The notes: a model not told the origin generated them from the sequence alone. A DNA stretch of 64,000 nt from Micromonospora matsumotoense (GCF_900091525.1 NZ_FMCU01000010.1:124001-188000), one strand, 5' to 3'; numbered from the stretch's first letter, positions 1-8,761 are shown. Made by a program: numbers and translations.

Positions 1-1
1 C

Positions 2-697
2 AACGGGGTGAAGCGGTGGATCACCAACGCGGGGGTGTCGGAGTTCTACACGGTGTTCGCGGTGACCGATCCGGCGGCCCGGTCGCGGGGCATCTCGGCG
101 TTCGTGGTGGAGAAGTCCGATCCGGGGGTCAGCTTCGGCGCGCCGGAGAAGAAGTTGGGCATCAAGGGTTCGCCGACCCGGGAGGTCTACCTCGACAACG
201 TACGCATCCCCGCGGACCGCATCATCGGCGAGCAGGGCACCGGGTTCGGCACCGCGATGCGGACCCTGGACCACACCAGGGTCACCATCGCCGCCCAGGC
301 CGTCGGGATCGCCCAGGGGGCTCTGGACTACGCCAAGGGGTACGTGCGGGAGCGTAAGCAGTTCGGCAAGGCGGTCGCGGAGTTCCAGGGTGTGCAGTTC
401 ATGCTCGCCGACATGGGCATGAAACTGGAGGCCGCCCGGCAGTTGACCTATGCGGCGGCCGGGAAGTCGGAGCGGGGTGACGCGGACCTGACGTACTTCG
501 GTGCGGCGGCGAAGTGCTTCGCCTCGGATGCGGCGATGGAGATCACCACGGACGCGGTGCAGTTGCTCGGCGGGTACGGCTACACCCGCGACTACCCGGT
601 CGAGCGGATGATGCGCGACGCCAAGATCACCCAGATCTACGAAGGCACCAACCAGGTCCAACGCATCGTCATGGCCCGCCAACTCCTCAAGGACTGA
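2..697 (+). CDS. Acyl-CoA dehydrogenase, C-terminal part (5' end outside window)
   Basis: Flavin-dependent oxidation of an acyl-CoA to the trans-2-enoyl-CoA in fatty-acid or branched-chain acyl-CoA breakdown. The reading frame is open from the first bases, so the gene starts upstream of the window. Visible family marks are the mid-domain GVKRWITNAG segment near the start, the ARSRGISAFVVEK stretch, the C-terminal helical domain with RKQFGKAV, and the closing YEGTNQVQRIVMARQLL segment, in which the YEGTN glutamate is the usual catalytic base. About 231 residues remain of a family that is normally about 380-400. From memory of gene order it may correspond to mycobacterial FadE25, but the substrate cannot be read from this fragment. 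Confidence 0.95.
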   Translation, partial: NGVKRWITNAGVSEFYTVFAVTDPAARSRGISAFVVEKSDPGVSFGAPEKKLGIKGSPTREVYLDNVRIPADRIIGEQGTGFGTAMRTLDHTRVTIAAQAVGIAQGALDYAKGYVRERKQFGKAVAEFQGVQFMLADMGMKLEAARQLTYAAAGKSERGDADLTYFGAAAKCFASDAAMEITTDAVQLLGGYGYTRDYPVERMMRDAKITQIYEGTNQVQRIVMARQLLKD

Positions 698-792
698 CCG
701 CCTGTCTCGTAGCTCTTCCGTCCCGGACGCCTGCTTCGCACCTGACAGTCTGTGTCAGTCGTCCACCTCGGCGGCAGGAGGGTGCTGGCGGG

Positions 793-1941
793 TCAGCGGG
801 TGAGGCCGACGAGGGTGGCGAGGCGGGCCACGCCGGCGGCCGGCGGGCCGTTGCGGGCGATCTCGGCGACGAGGGTACGCGCGGCAGGGCGGTAGCGGAC
901 CTCGGCGGGCGCGATGGTGTCGGCCTCGACCAGCGTGAGCCCGGCGGCGGTGAGGTCGCCGGCGTCGAGGTAGGCGCGGGCCGCGTCGACGAGGTGCGCG
1001 GCCCGATGCTCGACGGGGAGCCGACGCCAGTCGTCCCGGCGGACGGCCTTTTCGTGGCGGTAGACGGCCTGGGCGGTGTCGCCGAGGCGCAGGGCGGCGA
1101 GAAAGCGGGCCAGCAGCACGGCGGTGGGGCCGAACGCGGTGTGCTGAGGGTCGTCGTCGCCGGGAAAGCGATCGGCCAGGGCGGCGGCATGATCGATCAG
1201 GTGGTCGGCGCGGCGGCCGTCACCGCAGCCGGCGGCGGCCAGCGCGGCCTGGAGGAACAGCGTTCCCCGTACCGCATCGTCGGCGGCGGTGCCGATGGCG
1301 GCGACGGCGGCCGTCAGGGCGAGCCGGTCTCGGCCGAGCGCGCGCAGCGCCTGGGCGACCGCGATGGTGGCGGTGCCGGTGCGGACGGGGTCGCCCACGG
1401 CGGCGGCGACGGCCCGATCGGCGGCGAGCCAGCCGAGATCGGCCTCGCCGAGCTTGACCAGCACCGAGGCGGTGATCCGGTACGCGGACACCAGCGGCCC
1501 CGGCGTGGCGTGGGCGGCGTCGAGCAGGGTGGGCAGGGCCCGGAGAAGTTGCGTGTAGTGGGCGTGCTGGTAGCTGAGCCAGGCGTGCGCGACGTGCCGA
1601 CCCACCTCGTCGGGCGACACCGTCCGGGCGGGCCGCTGGTGGTAGCGGGCCAGGGCGGCACGGACCGCGTCGACCCCGTCGAGGCCGGCGGTCGCCGTCG
1701 GTAGCGGTCTGCGGGGGTCGAGCAGGACGGCCGGGTCGAGGCGCAGCACCTCGGCGATCTCCTGGACGGTCGAGTAGCGGTCCAGGCTGCGTACGCCGCG
1801 TTCGACCTTGTCGACCCAGCTCTTCGACTTGCCGAGCCGGTCGGCGAGCATCTGCTGGGTCATCCGGCGGCGTACCCGCCAACGGGCCACCCGCCGGCCG
1901 ATCGGCAACTCGTCGGCATCGGACAGGACCGGGCGGGTCAC
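793..1941 (-). CDS. XRE-family regulator with long helical C-terminal domain
   Basis: Probable cytoplasmic DNA-binding regulator. The N-terminal 65 residues form a helix-turn-helix of the Cro/C1 type (RMTQQMLADRLGKSKSWVDKVERG, with the recognition helix around SKSWVDK). About 300 Ala/Arg/Leu-rich residues follow that look like a TPR-type helical repeat domain. The open frame extends upstream to 2142, but that extension is Arg/Gly-rich and does not look like protein. The GTG at 1941, giving MTRPVLSDADELPIG, puts the HTH at the normal distance from the N terminus. Its target is unknown; it is transcribed away from the DUF5753 regulator that starts near 2263. Confidence 0.8.
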   Translation of the reverse strand: MTRPVLSDADELPIGRRVARWRVRRRMTQQMLADRLGKSKSWVDKVERGVRSLDRYSTVQEIAEVLRLDPAVLLDPRRPLPTATAGLDGVDAVRAALARYHQRPARTVSPDEVGRHVAHAWLSYQHAHYTQLLRALPTLLDAAHATPGPLVSAYRITASVLVKLGEADLGWLAADRAVAAAVGDPVRTGTATIAVAQALRALGRDRLALTAAVAAIGTAADDAVRGTLFLQAALAAAGCGDGRRADHLIDHAAALADRFPGDDDPQHTAFGPTAVLLARFLAALRLGDTAQAVYRHEKAVRRDDWRRLPVEHRAAHLVDAARAYLDAGDLTAAGLTLVEADTIAPAEVRYRPAARTLVAEIARNGPPAAGVARLATLVGLTR

Positions 1942-2262
1942 CGGTCCCGCCCTATTGGCGGGTGGACGGCGGTGGTGGACTCCCCGCAGCGCGGACACCA
2001 CCTCGACTTGACCCGGAACGCGAGCAGCCCGACCAGAAAGCCCGGCACCAGGCCACCGAACACCAGCATCACGACTCCCGAAACCACAGACGTCCTCACT
2101 TTCTGGCCTGCCCAGGGCGGTACGTTGCCGCACTTCCGTCACGCAAGTGGCGGAGGGCGTTGCGGAACGTGTCCGGCATGCGGCTAGAGTTGCGCATCAA
2201 GTGATGCAACGCAAGGCCGCTCGCGCATTCACGTTGATTGGCCTCAGGTTCGGCGTGACAAC
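1942..2262. other. Divergent intergenic region with an imperfect operator-like palindrome
   Basis: This 321-bp gap separates two divergently transcribed regulators. Short open frames here are GC-driven and not convincing. Its right half is less GC-rich and contains GCATCA-AG-TGATGC at 2194-2207, set in a longer imperfect inverted repeat (GTTGC at 2189 to GCAAC at 2210). A TAGAGT hexamer at 2185-2190 could be a -10 box for the rightward gene. An operator for one of the flanking regulators is plausible but only inferred from position and symmetry. Confidence 0.4.
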
Positions 2263-3138
2263 GTGATGATGGGGGTGCACGATGTGTGCATGCCTCGATT
2301 CACTCCGGCAACACCACGGTCCCGCAGACTCGGCCGGGAGCTTCGTAAGCTCCGCGAGGCGAAGGGGCTGACCGGTGATCGCGCGGCGGAGATCGTCTGC
2401 TGCTCGTCGTCCCGGATCAGCCGGATCGAGTCCGGCGAGATCAAGCTCCGTGCCGGCGACGTCATGGAGCTACTGGTCGCGTATGGCGTAAAGATTGACG
2501 GTGAAGCCGGCACCTCCCTGTTGGAGCAGGCCCGTGGCCTGCGTGAGGAGGGCTGGTGGCAGCGTCTCGGCGGCAAGTACGCCACCTACATCGCGTACGA
2601 GACCGAGGCCATCGAACTCAAGAACTTCGAGCCGATGCTGGTGCCCGGTCTCCTGCAGACCGAGGCGTACGCCCGCGAGGTCAACGTCATCGGCCGGGAG
2701 ACCGACCCGGAGGGGATCAAGCAGCGGGTCGCCGCCCGGATGACCCGGCAAGAGGTTCTGCATCGCAGGCCGACACCGCTGCGGATGCACGCGATCCTCT
2801 CCGAGGCTTCGGTGCGCACCGAGGTCGGCGGACCGGGCGTGCTCCGCGAGCAACTCCACCACCTGGTCACCTTGAGTCGGCTGCCGAACGTCACGATCCA
2901 GGTGCTGCGCTTCGAGGCCGGCGCTCATCTGGCCATCAGCAGTGGCTTCGCCCTGCTCGCCTTCGAGCCGGACGACCCGCCGTTGGGCTACATCGAAACC
3001 CTTGCCGGTGAACTGTTCCTGGAGTCGAGCCGCGACCTGGCGCGACTGTCGGCGGCGTACGACAATCTGAAGACGCTGGCGTGGTCGCCCGCCGAGTCGA
3101 TCAGGTTCATCAGGGAGTTGAGCGAGCATGGAACGTAA
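2263..3138 (+). CDS. DUF5753-type XRE regulator (Scr1-like), partner of the DUF397 gene
   Basis: Helix-turn-helix regulator of the actinomycete family that pairs with small DUF397 proteins. An HTH at about residues 20-75 (LRKLREAKGLTGDRAAEIVCCSSSRISRIESG, motif split over two helices) is followed by the DUF5753 ligand/partner domain, recognised by FEPMLVPGLLQTEAYAR and the later HLVTLSRLPNVTIQVLRFEAG. The start could be ATG 2263, ATG 2266 or ATG 2290 (MPRFTPATPRSRRLG); no good Shine-Dalgarno decides between them. The stop TAA at 3136-3138 overlaps the next gene's ATG by 11 nt, which indicates translational coupling. Such pairs affect development or antibiotic production in Streptomyces; the role here is unknown. 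Confidence 0.9.
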   Translation: MMMGVHDVCMPRFTPATPRSRRLGRELRKLREAKGLTGDRAAEIVCCSSSRISRIESGEIKLRAGDVMELLVAYGVKIDGEAGTSLLEQARGLREEGWWQRLGGKYATYIAYETEAIELKNFEPMLVPGLLQTEAYAREVNVIGRETDPEGIKQRVAARMTRQEVLHRRPTPLRMHAILSEASVRTEVGGPGVLREQLHHLVTLSRLPNVTIQVLRFEAGAHLAISSGFALLAFEPDDPPLGYIETLAGELFLESSRDLARLSAAYDNLKTLAWSPAESIRFIRELSEHGT

Positions 3139-3307
3139 CGCCTGGCGCACGTCGAGCAGGTCCGGCAACAACGGCCAGTGCGTCGAGGTGCGGGACCGGG
3201 GCGCGCAGGTCGACGTCCGCGACTCCAAGGCCCCCGATGCCGGCACGCTGAGCTTCGAGCCTGCCGTCTGGGATGCGTTCATCAGCGGCTTCAAGGCGTC
3301 GCACTGA
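3128..3307 (+). CDS. DUF397 small protein
   Basis: A 59-residue protein starting MERNAWRTSSRSGNNGQC and carrying the DUF397 signatures SRSGNNGQCVEV, VRDSK and LSFEPAVWDAFI. DUF397 proteins are encoded next to DUF5753/XRE regulators in actinomycetes and are thought to act as their binding partners, sometimes described as a toxin-antitoxin-like pair. The ATG lies inside the 3' end of the regulator gene (11-nt overlap). It is too short to be noticed by length filters, but the motif match is clear. Confidence 0.9.
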   Translation: MERNAWRTSSRSGNNGQCVEVRDRGAQVDVRDSKAPDAGTLSFEPAVWDAFISGFKASH

Positions 3308-3384
3308 CTTTCGAGGGGCGACCTGGCCCCGGCAACCACGTCGGCAACCGGACGCCGCTCGTGCGTCGCGCCCACTCTCGGGAC

Positions 3385-3906
3385 ATGCGCAGGCGCATCG
3401 GCAGCACGTCACCGTTCACCCGGGACAGTGAGGCCGCAGGCCAGCAACCGAGCTGGGAGTCTGACAGCGAGAAGACTCCCGCAACGCCCCGCATCGCCGA
3501 ACGGCTCGGCATCCGGCCCGGCGACGTCGTCATGCACACCGGGTACCGCTACCTGGCCGACGGAGCCCCGATACAGCTTGCCCACTCGTACGAGCCGCTG
3601 GCCATCACGGGCGGCACGCAGGTCGAGTACCCCGAGCAAGGTCCGGTCATCGGCGTGGTCGCCCGAATGGACTTCATTGGCGTGGTCATCGACCAATTCG
3701 TGGAAGAGGTCACCACCCGGCCGGCGATGCCCGAAGAGGCTGACGCCCTCGAACTCGACCGGCGTGGCGTCAGGTGGGTGATCGAAGTCGAGCGCACCTA
3801 CTTCGCCGGACAGACCGCAGTGGAGACCGCCGACATCGTGTTTTCCGGTGACCGCTACCGGCTCGTCTACGAGTTGCCCGTCGACCCGTGGTCGCCACCC
3901 GACTGA
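3385..3906 (+). pseudogene. GntR-family regulator remnant: UTRA domain without its DNA-binding head
   Basis: The frame encodes the effector-binding UTRA domain of a GntR/HutC-type regulator (IAERLGIRPGDVVMHTGYRYLADG, then LAHSYEPL and a TTRPAMPEEADALELD segment). A complete member is about 240-260 residues and begins with a roughly 70-residue winged helix, which is absent. Homology-like sequence in this frame appears to fade near 3310-3340, immediately after the DUF397 stop, so the head was probably removed by a deletion or rearrangement. If translated from ATG 3385 it would be a 173-residue protein able to bind a ligand but not DNA. It could instead be a functional stand-alone UTRA protein. 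Confidence 0.65.
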
Positions 3907-4087
3907 ACCCAGCTGCCTCTGACACGGGCAGTGAGGAGCCGGAGAAGTCAATTCTGATGGTGGTCGTTGGCCGCGTCGGTGGAGAGAGTTGGCCGGAGAC
4001 TGCCCTCGCCTCTTCCAGCCCCTGACCTGCGCTCGGGCCTCACCCGGGGCCTTGCGGGCGGCAGACGTGGTGAACGACCCTGAGGGG

Positions 4088-5110
4088 ATGATGCACCGAC
4101 GGATGTTCCTCACTCTGCTCGGTTCCGCCCTGACGTCACCGGCACACGAGTGGATGATCGCTCAGCCGCCGCAGGACATCGCATCAACCACCGGCCGCCT
4201 CCTGTCCGGCGACGTCGTAGACCACCTGGACGCGGTGACAGCCAGTCTGCGCCGGATGGACGACCATCTCGGTAGTGGCCAGACCCTGGGACTGGTCCGC
4301 CAACACCTGAGAACCGTGGTGGGGGTGCTGCGAGAGCGGAGCTACACCGACACGGTCGGGCGACGCCTCCACGGCACGGCCGGTGAGCTGCTGCGCCTCG
4401 CTGGCTGGCTCTCCTTCGACGACGGCCACCACACGCAGGCGCAGCGGTTCTTCATCGCCGGCCTCTACCAGGCCAACGCGGCCGGCGATCGCGGGCTCGG
4501 CGCGAACATCCTCGGCTTCATGTCCTGCCAGGCCAAGGATCTCGGGCAACTCCGCCAAGCGGTAACCCTCGCGGAGACGGCACGTGCCAGCTACCCGGCC
4601 ACCAGTCCCAAGGTCGGGGCGATCCTCGACCTGCGAGCCGCTGAGGCGTACGCGAACAACCGGTCGGTGACCGATACCCGGCGCGCGCTCGACAAGGCGT
4701 TCGACAAGTTCGCCGACAGCCCGGCGGAGCACGGCGACCCGGACTGGTCCTACTGGATCAACGAGGCGCAAGCCCATGCCCAGGCCGGCTACTGCTTCGT
4801 CAAGCTCGAAGACTGGCCCCGCGCTCGCGATCATCTGCGGGCGGCACTACGGCTACAGAACAACGAGTACACCCGGGAGGGCGCACTTCGTCATGCGCTG
4901 CTCGCGACCACCTACGTGCAGCAGGAGCAGCCCGAGTTGGACAAGGCGCTGGCCCTCGGGAGTCAGGCCGTGCATACCCTGACCGGGCAGGTCACCTCTA
5001 CCAGGTGCATCAAGCATGTCCGCAACCTGGTCGGCGCGTTGACCCCGTATCGACGTACCCCTGCCGTCCGTCGCTTCTGCCAGGACGCCCGGGATCTCGT
5101 CGCCTCCTGA
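4088..5110 (+). CDS. TPR-type regulator C-terminal region lacking an HTH
   Basis: About 340 residues of helical, TPR-like sequence (LHGTAGELLRLAGWLSFDDG, HTQAQRFFIAGLYQANAAGD, then DWPRARDHLRAALRL). It begins with a MMHRRMFLTLLGSALTSP segment that in full-length actinomycete XRE-TPR regulators lies between the HTH and the repeats. No HTH is found upstream in any frame, so this looks like a second headless regulator beside the truncated UTRA gene. The start is uncertain: ATG 4088 or 4091 follows GAGGGG almost directly, and GTG 4067 is also possible. It may be a stand-alone helical protein or a decaying gene. Confidence 0.6.
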   Translation: MMHRRMFLTLLGSALTSPAHEWMIAQPPQDIASTTGRLLSGDVVDHLDAVTASLRRMDDHLGSGQTLGLVRQHLRTVVGVLRERSYTDTVGRRLHGTAGELLRLAGWLSFDDGHHTQAQRFFIAGLYQANAAGDRGLGANILGFMSCQAKDLGQLRQAVTLAETARASYPATSPKVGAILDLRAAEAYANNRSVTDTRRALDKAFDKFADSPAEHGDPDWSYWINEAQAHAQAGYCFVKLEDWPRARDHLRAALRLQNNEYTREGALRHALLATTYVQQEQPELDKALALGSQAVHTLTGQVTSTRCIKHVRNLVGALTPYRRTPAVRRFCQDARDLVAS

Positions 5111-5207
5111 CCACGTGGGGTGGACGGCTCGCCGAGGCGTCGGACGGCGAGAGTCTCTGCTGATCGAGCGGTCGGGTGGGCCGGTCTGGCCGGCCCACCC
5201 GAAGGCG

Positions 5208-5882
5208 TCAACGGTTGTCGGGGCTGTTCTCCGGCTTCGCGCCGTAGCGCGGCGGCGCGGACCACGGGGACTCGGTCCCGGTCCGCCGGGGCAGCGGCTC
5301 GGTGGGGGTGTCCAGGTCGGGGTAGCCGAGGGTGAGCGGGACGGTGTCCGGCTCGCTGCGGGCGGGCGGACCGGCCGGCGGCCAGTCGCTCGTGGCATAG
5401 CTGGGCGGCGGCGGGTTGTCGTAGTCGGCCGGGGCCGATTCCGCTGCGGTCACCGGCTGCGGCCAGCGCCGCCACCGCCGCACGCTGAACACGGCCATCA
5501 GCAGCAGTACGCCGATCAGGAACAGGGTGCCGTTCTGCACCGGCTGGCGCAGCGGCAGCGGGTCGCCGAGCACCTTCCAGCCGCTCGGAATCCAGTCGAG
5601 CACGGTGAACGGGGCGATGAACATCCCGACGTACGGGGTGATCAGCAGCAGCCCGGCGACGAGCGGCCCGACCGGTGAGGTGCGCAGCGTGCCGACCAGG
5701 CCGAGCAGAATGCCGGCGATGCCGAGGTAGACGGCCGGCTCGATCAGGTTGGCCGTGCTGTACGTGCCGATCTCCACCCAGCGGTCCACGGTCCGGCCCG
5801 ACCCGTCCTGCCCGAGGGTGATCAGCACCCACGTGACGGGTGCCACCACCAACCCGGCGAGGAAGCTCCAGAGATGTCGCAT
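5208..5882 (-). CDS. Four-helix membrane protein of unknown function
   Basis: A 224-residue protein with about four hydrophobic segments (WSFLAGLVVAPVTWVLITLG near the N terminus, LIEPAVYLGIAGILLGLVG, LVAGLLLITPYVGMFIAPF, GTLFLIGVLLLMAVFSV). An Arg/Pro-rich cytoplasmic tail of about 80 residues follows. I do not recognise a family. The start ATG lies 6 nt downstream of TACGGT on the minus strand (5894-5889), the usual spacing for a leaderless actinobacterial transcript. This -10 box overlaps that of the divergent thioesterase gene. Confidence 0.75.
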   Translation of the reverse strand: MRHLWSFLAGLVVAPVTWVLITLGQDGSGRTVDRWVEIGTYSTANLIEPAVYLGIAGILLGLVGTLRTSPVGPLVAGLLLITPYVGMFIAPFTVLDWIPSGWKVLGDPLPLRQPVQNGTLFLIGVLLLMAVFSVRRWRRWPQPVTAAESAPADYDNPPPPSYATSDWPPAGPPARSEPDTVPLTLGYPDLDTPTEPLPRRTGTESPWSAPPRYGAKPENSPDNR

Positions 5883-5888
5883 TGGCGC

Positions 5889-5898
5889 ACCGTACCGT
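5889..5898. promoter_or_regulatory. Overlapping back-to-back -10 boxes of two leaderless genes
   Basis: Only 23 bp separate the start codons at 5882 (minus) and 5906 (plus). The minus-strand box TACGGT occupies 5894-5889, with 6 nt to ATG. The plus-strand box TACCGT occupies 5893-5898, with 7 nt to ATG. The two hexamers share two base pairs, so both promoters cannot be opened by polymerase at once. Confidence 0.6.
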
Positions 5899-5905
5899 TT
5901 CTGCC

Positions 5906-6421
5906 ATGACCGAGCACCCCACCACCCCTCCCGGCAAGCCGACGTCGTACTCCCGGGTCACGCTGAGTCGCATCATGACCGCTGTCGATGTCAATCTGTA
6001 CGGAACCGTGCACGGTGGGGTGTTGATGAAGTTCGTCGACGACGTGGCCGGTGCGGCGGCGGCCCGGCACAGCGGCGGTACGGCGGTGACCGCCTCGATC
6101 GACGAGATCGTCTTCTCCGAACCCGTCCGGGTGGGTGACCTGGTGCACGCCCACGCCCAGGTCAACTGGACGGGCAACACCTCGATGGAGGTGGGGGTGA
6201 AGGTGGTCGCCGAGCGCTGGGACTCGGCCGAGGACGAGCCGGTCCGGGTGGCCACCGCGTACCTCGTCTTCGTCGGCGTGGACGTGGCCGGCGCCCCCCG
6301 CCCGGTCCGCCCCGTCCTCCCGGAAACCCCCGACGACCACCGTCGCTACAAGGAGGCCGAGATCCGCCGCGCCCACCGCCTCGCCAAACGCCGCGCCATC
6401 CAAGCCCACCGCGCCTCCTGA
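5906..6421 (+). CDS. Hotdog-fold acyl-CoA thioesterase
   Basis: Cytoplasmic hydrolase that would release CoA from acyl-CoA thioesters (YciA/BACH-like family). The 171-residue protein contains the hotdog signature VNLYGTVHGGVLMKFVDDVA followed by ARHSGGTAVTASIDEIVF and VGDLVHAHAQVNWTGNTSMEV. The Asp in MKFVDDVAG is the usual catalytic acid of this group. The C terminus is a basic helix rich in Arg. The ATG at 5906 is chosen because the preceding in-frame sequence lies in the promoter and the divergent gene. The true substrate is unknown. Confidence 0.9.
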   Translation: MTEHPTTPPGKPTSYSRVTLSRIMTAVDVNLYGTVHGGVLMKFVDDVAGAAAARHSGGTAVTASIDEIVFSEPVRVGDLVHAHAQVNWTGNTSMEVGVKVVAERWDSAEDEPVRVATAYLVFVGVDVAGAPRPVRPVLPETPDDHRRYKEAEIRRAHRLAKRRAIQAHRAS

Positions 6422-6440
6422 CCCCCACCTCCCCAGCTCG

Positions 6441-6508
6441 CCCCGGTGATCAAGAGGTTTACGTCAATCCCGCGCTGAAAACTGACCCAATCCTCTTGAT
6501 CACCGGGG
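6441..6508. repeat. Intergenic inverted repeat, family 1 copy A
   Basis: The left arm CCCCGGTGATCAAGAGG (6441-6457) pairs perfectly with CCTCTTGATCACCGGGG (6492-6508) across a 34-nt spacer. The same core recurs at 8890-8952, 8973-9034 and 25886-25957. It sits 20 bp after the thioesterase stop and is followed directly by GGGGC tandem repeats (about 6504-6535). It may act as a transcription terminator, but no T-tract is present. Confidence 0.8.
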
Positions 6509-6670
6509 CGGGGCGGGGCGGGGCGGGGCGGGGGAGGTGGGGGGAAACGGATTGTGTGCGCGGGGCACGTTTCCGTGGTGGGCCCCGGTGTGGATGATGA
6601 CGCTGCCAGGTAGGCAAGATGGCGGTATGGCCGGGCACAGTGCCGTGTGGGCCTCAGGGAGGGTGGAGCG

Positions 6671-8761
6671 GTGGGTGACGTGCTGTGGACGCCGCCGGCG
6701 GACGTACGCGAGCGGTCCCGGATCGGGGGCTACCTGCGGTGGCTGCGGGAGCACCGGGGGCTGGATTTCGCCGACTACGACGCGCTGTGGCAGTGGTCGG
6801 TCACCGACCTGGACGCCTTCTGGCGCTCGATCTGGGACCACTTCGAGGTGGTGGCGCACACCCCACCGACGGCGACCCTGGGTGATGCGGCGATGCCCGG
6901 CGCCCGGTGGTTCCCCGGCGCGACGCTCAACTACGCCGAGAACGTGCTGCGGATGCCCGGCCGCGCCGATGACGACCCGGTGGTGGTCGCCCACTCCCAG
7001 ACCCGCCCGCCGGTCACCCTGACCGCCGCCGAGCTGCGCGAGCAGGTCCGTCGGGTGGCGGCCGGGCTGCGCCGGCTCGGCGTCGTCGCCGGGGACCGGG
7101 TGGCCGCGTACGCGCCGAACATCCCCGAGACGTACGTGCTGCTGCTGGCGACCAGCAGTCTCGGGGCGATCTTCTCGTCCTGTGCCCCGGAGTTCGGCAC
7201 CCGCAGTGTCGTCGACCGCTGGCAGCAGATCGCGCCGAAGGTCCTGGTGGCCGTGGACGGCTACCGGTACGGCGACAAGCCGGTGGACCGGCGGGCCGAG
7301 GTGGCCGCGATCCGGGCCGCCCTGCCGTCGCTGGCGTACACCGTCGACATCGCCTACCTGCACCCGGCCGGCCCCGACAGCTCTGCCCCGGCCGATGCTG
7401 ACCGCGCTGCCCTCCCGGTCGGTTCCGACGGCACTGCCCCGGCATCCGCGCTGCCCGGCACCCCCGCCGACCGCGCGGAGGCCGCGCCGGACGGCGTACC
7501 GCAGGGCGTCCTGAGCTGGGCCGAGTTGGCGGCGGAGACCGACGAGCCGCTGACCTTCACCCCGGTCCCGTTCGACCATCCGCTCTATGTGCTCTATTCC
7601 TCCGGCACCACCGGCCTGCCCAAGCCGATCGTGCACGGGCACGGCGGCATCCTGCTGGAACACCTCAAGATGCTGGCCCTGCACCACGATCTCGGCCCGG
7701 CCGACCGGTTCTTCTGGTTCACCACCACCGGCTGGATGATGTGGAACTTCCTGGTCTCCGGGCCGGCCGTGGGGACGACGATCGTGCTGTTCGACGGCAA
7801 CCCCGGCCACCCGGACCTGGGTGCGCTGTGGCGACTGGCCGAGGAGACCGGCAGCACCTACTTCGGCACGTCCGCGCCGTTCCTGCTGGCCTGCCGCAAG
7901 GCCGGCCTGGTGCCCAAGGACCTCGCCGACCTGTCCGCGCTGCGCGGGGTCGGCTCCACCGGCGCGCCGCTGCCCGCCGAGGGCTTCACCTGGGTGTACG
8001 AGACGGTCGGCACCGACCTTCAGCTCCAGTCGCTGTCCGGCGGGACGGACGTCTGCACCGGCTTCGTCGGTGGGGTGCCGCTGCTACCGGTGTACGCCGG
8101 TGAGATCACCTGCCGGGCGCTCGGCGCGAAGGTGGAGGCCCGCTCGACCGACGGCACCCCGGTCATCGGGGAACTGGGCGAGCTGGTGATCACCGCGCCG
8201 ATGCCGAGCATGCCGGTGGGATTCTGGAACGACCCGGACGGTCGCCGCTACACGGAGGCGTACTTCGACGTCTATCCCGGGGTGTGGCGGCACGGCGACT
8301 GGATCACGATCAACGAGCGGGGTGGCTGCGTGATCACGGGCCGCTCCGACGCCACCCTCAACCGGGGCGGCGTACGGCTCGGCACGGCCGAGTTCTACTC
8401 GGTGGTGGAGAGCCTCGACGAGGTGGTCGACTCGGTGGTGGTGCACCTGGAGGACGACGAGGGCGGGGCCGGGGAACTGCTGCTGTTCGTGGTGCTCGCC
8501 GAGGGTCTGGAACTCGACGACGCCCTCCGCAAGAAGATCGCCCGCGAGCTGCGTACCGCGTTGTCGCCCCGGCACATCCCCGACGAGATCCACCAGGTCA
8601 GGGCGGTCCCGCGCACCCTGTCGTCCAAGAAGCTGGAGGTCCCGGTCAAGAAGATCCTCACCGGCACCCCGGTCGACTCGGCCGCCGCCAAGGGTGCCCT
8701 GGCCAACCCCGAGTCCCTGACCGCCTTCGTCGCCTTCGCCCAAACCCGCCCCACCCCGTAA
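6671..8761 (+). CDS. Acetoacetyl-CoA synthetase (acetoacetate-CoA ligase)
   Basis: ATP-dependent activation of acetoacetate to acetoacetyl-CoA through an acyl-adenylate, in the cytosol. The 696-residue ANL-superfamily enzyme shows the N-terminal ACAS-like region (LWQWSVTDLDAFWRSIWDHF), the phosphate-binding loop YVLYSSGTTGLPKPIVHGHG, the WMMWNFLVSGPAVG helix typical of acetoacetate-CoA ligases, the hinge segment with HGDWI..RGGCVITGRSDATLNRGGVRLG, and the C-terminal catalytic Lys in LSSKKLEVPVKK. GTG 6671 is preferred over the in-frame start at 6647 because AGGGAGGG (6656-6663) lies 7 nt before it. A Ser/Ala/Pro-rich insertion of about 45 residues sits near residues 230-285. Confidence 0.88.
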   Translation: MGDVLWTPPADVRERSRIGGYLRWLREHRGLDFADYDALWQWSVTDLDAFWRSIWDHFEVVAHTPPTATLGDAAMPGARWFPGATLNYAENVLRMPGRADDDPVVVAHSQTRPPVTLTAAELREQVRRVAAGLRRLGVVAGDRVAAYAPNIPETYVLLLATSSLGAIFSSCAPEFGTRSVVDRWQQIAPKVLVAVDGYRYGDKPVDRRAEVAAIRAALPSLAYTVDIAYLHPAGPDSSAPADADRAALPVGSDGTAPASALPGTPADRAEAAPDGVPQGVLSWAELAAETDEPLTFTPVPFDHPLYVLYSSGTTGLPKPIVHGHGGILLEHLKMLALHHDLGPADRFFWFTTTGWMMWNFLVSGPAVGTTIVLFDGNPGHPDLGALWRLAEETGSTYFGTSAPFLLACRKAGLVPKDLADLSALRGVGSTGAPLPAEGFTWVYETVGTDLQLQSLSGGTDVCTGFVGGVPLLPVYAGEITCRALGAKVEARSTDGTPVIGELGELVITAPMPSMPVGFWNDPDGRRYTEAYFDVYPGVWRHGDWITINERGGCVITGRSDATLNRGGVRLGTAEFYSVVESLDEVVDSVVVHLEDDEGGAGELLLFVVLAEGLELDDALRKKIARELRTALSPRHIPDEIHQVRAVPRTLSSKKLEVPVKKILTGTPVDSAAAKGALANPESLTAFVAFAQTRPTP

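Noticed and set aside
514..1704. Long open frame on the plus strand opposite the XRE regulator gene (and many similar long antisense frames across the window)
   Set aside because: Composition is Gly/Arg/Ala-rich without motifs, and the frame mirrors the GC bias of the real gene on the other strand.
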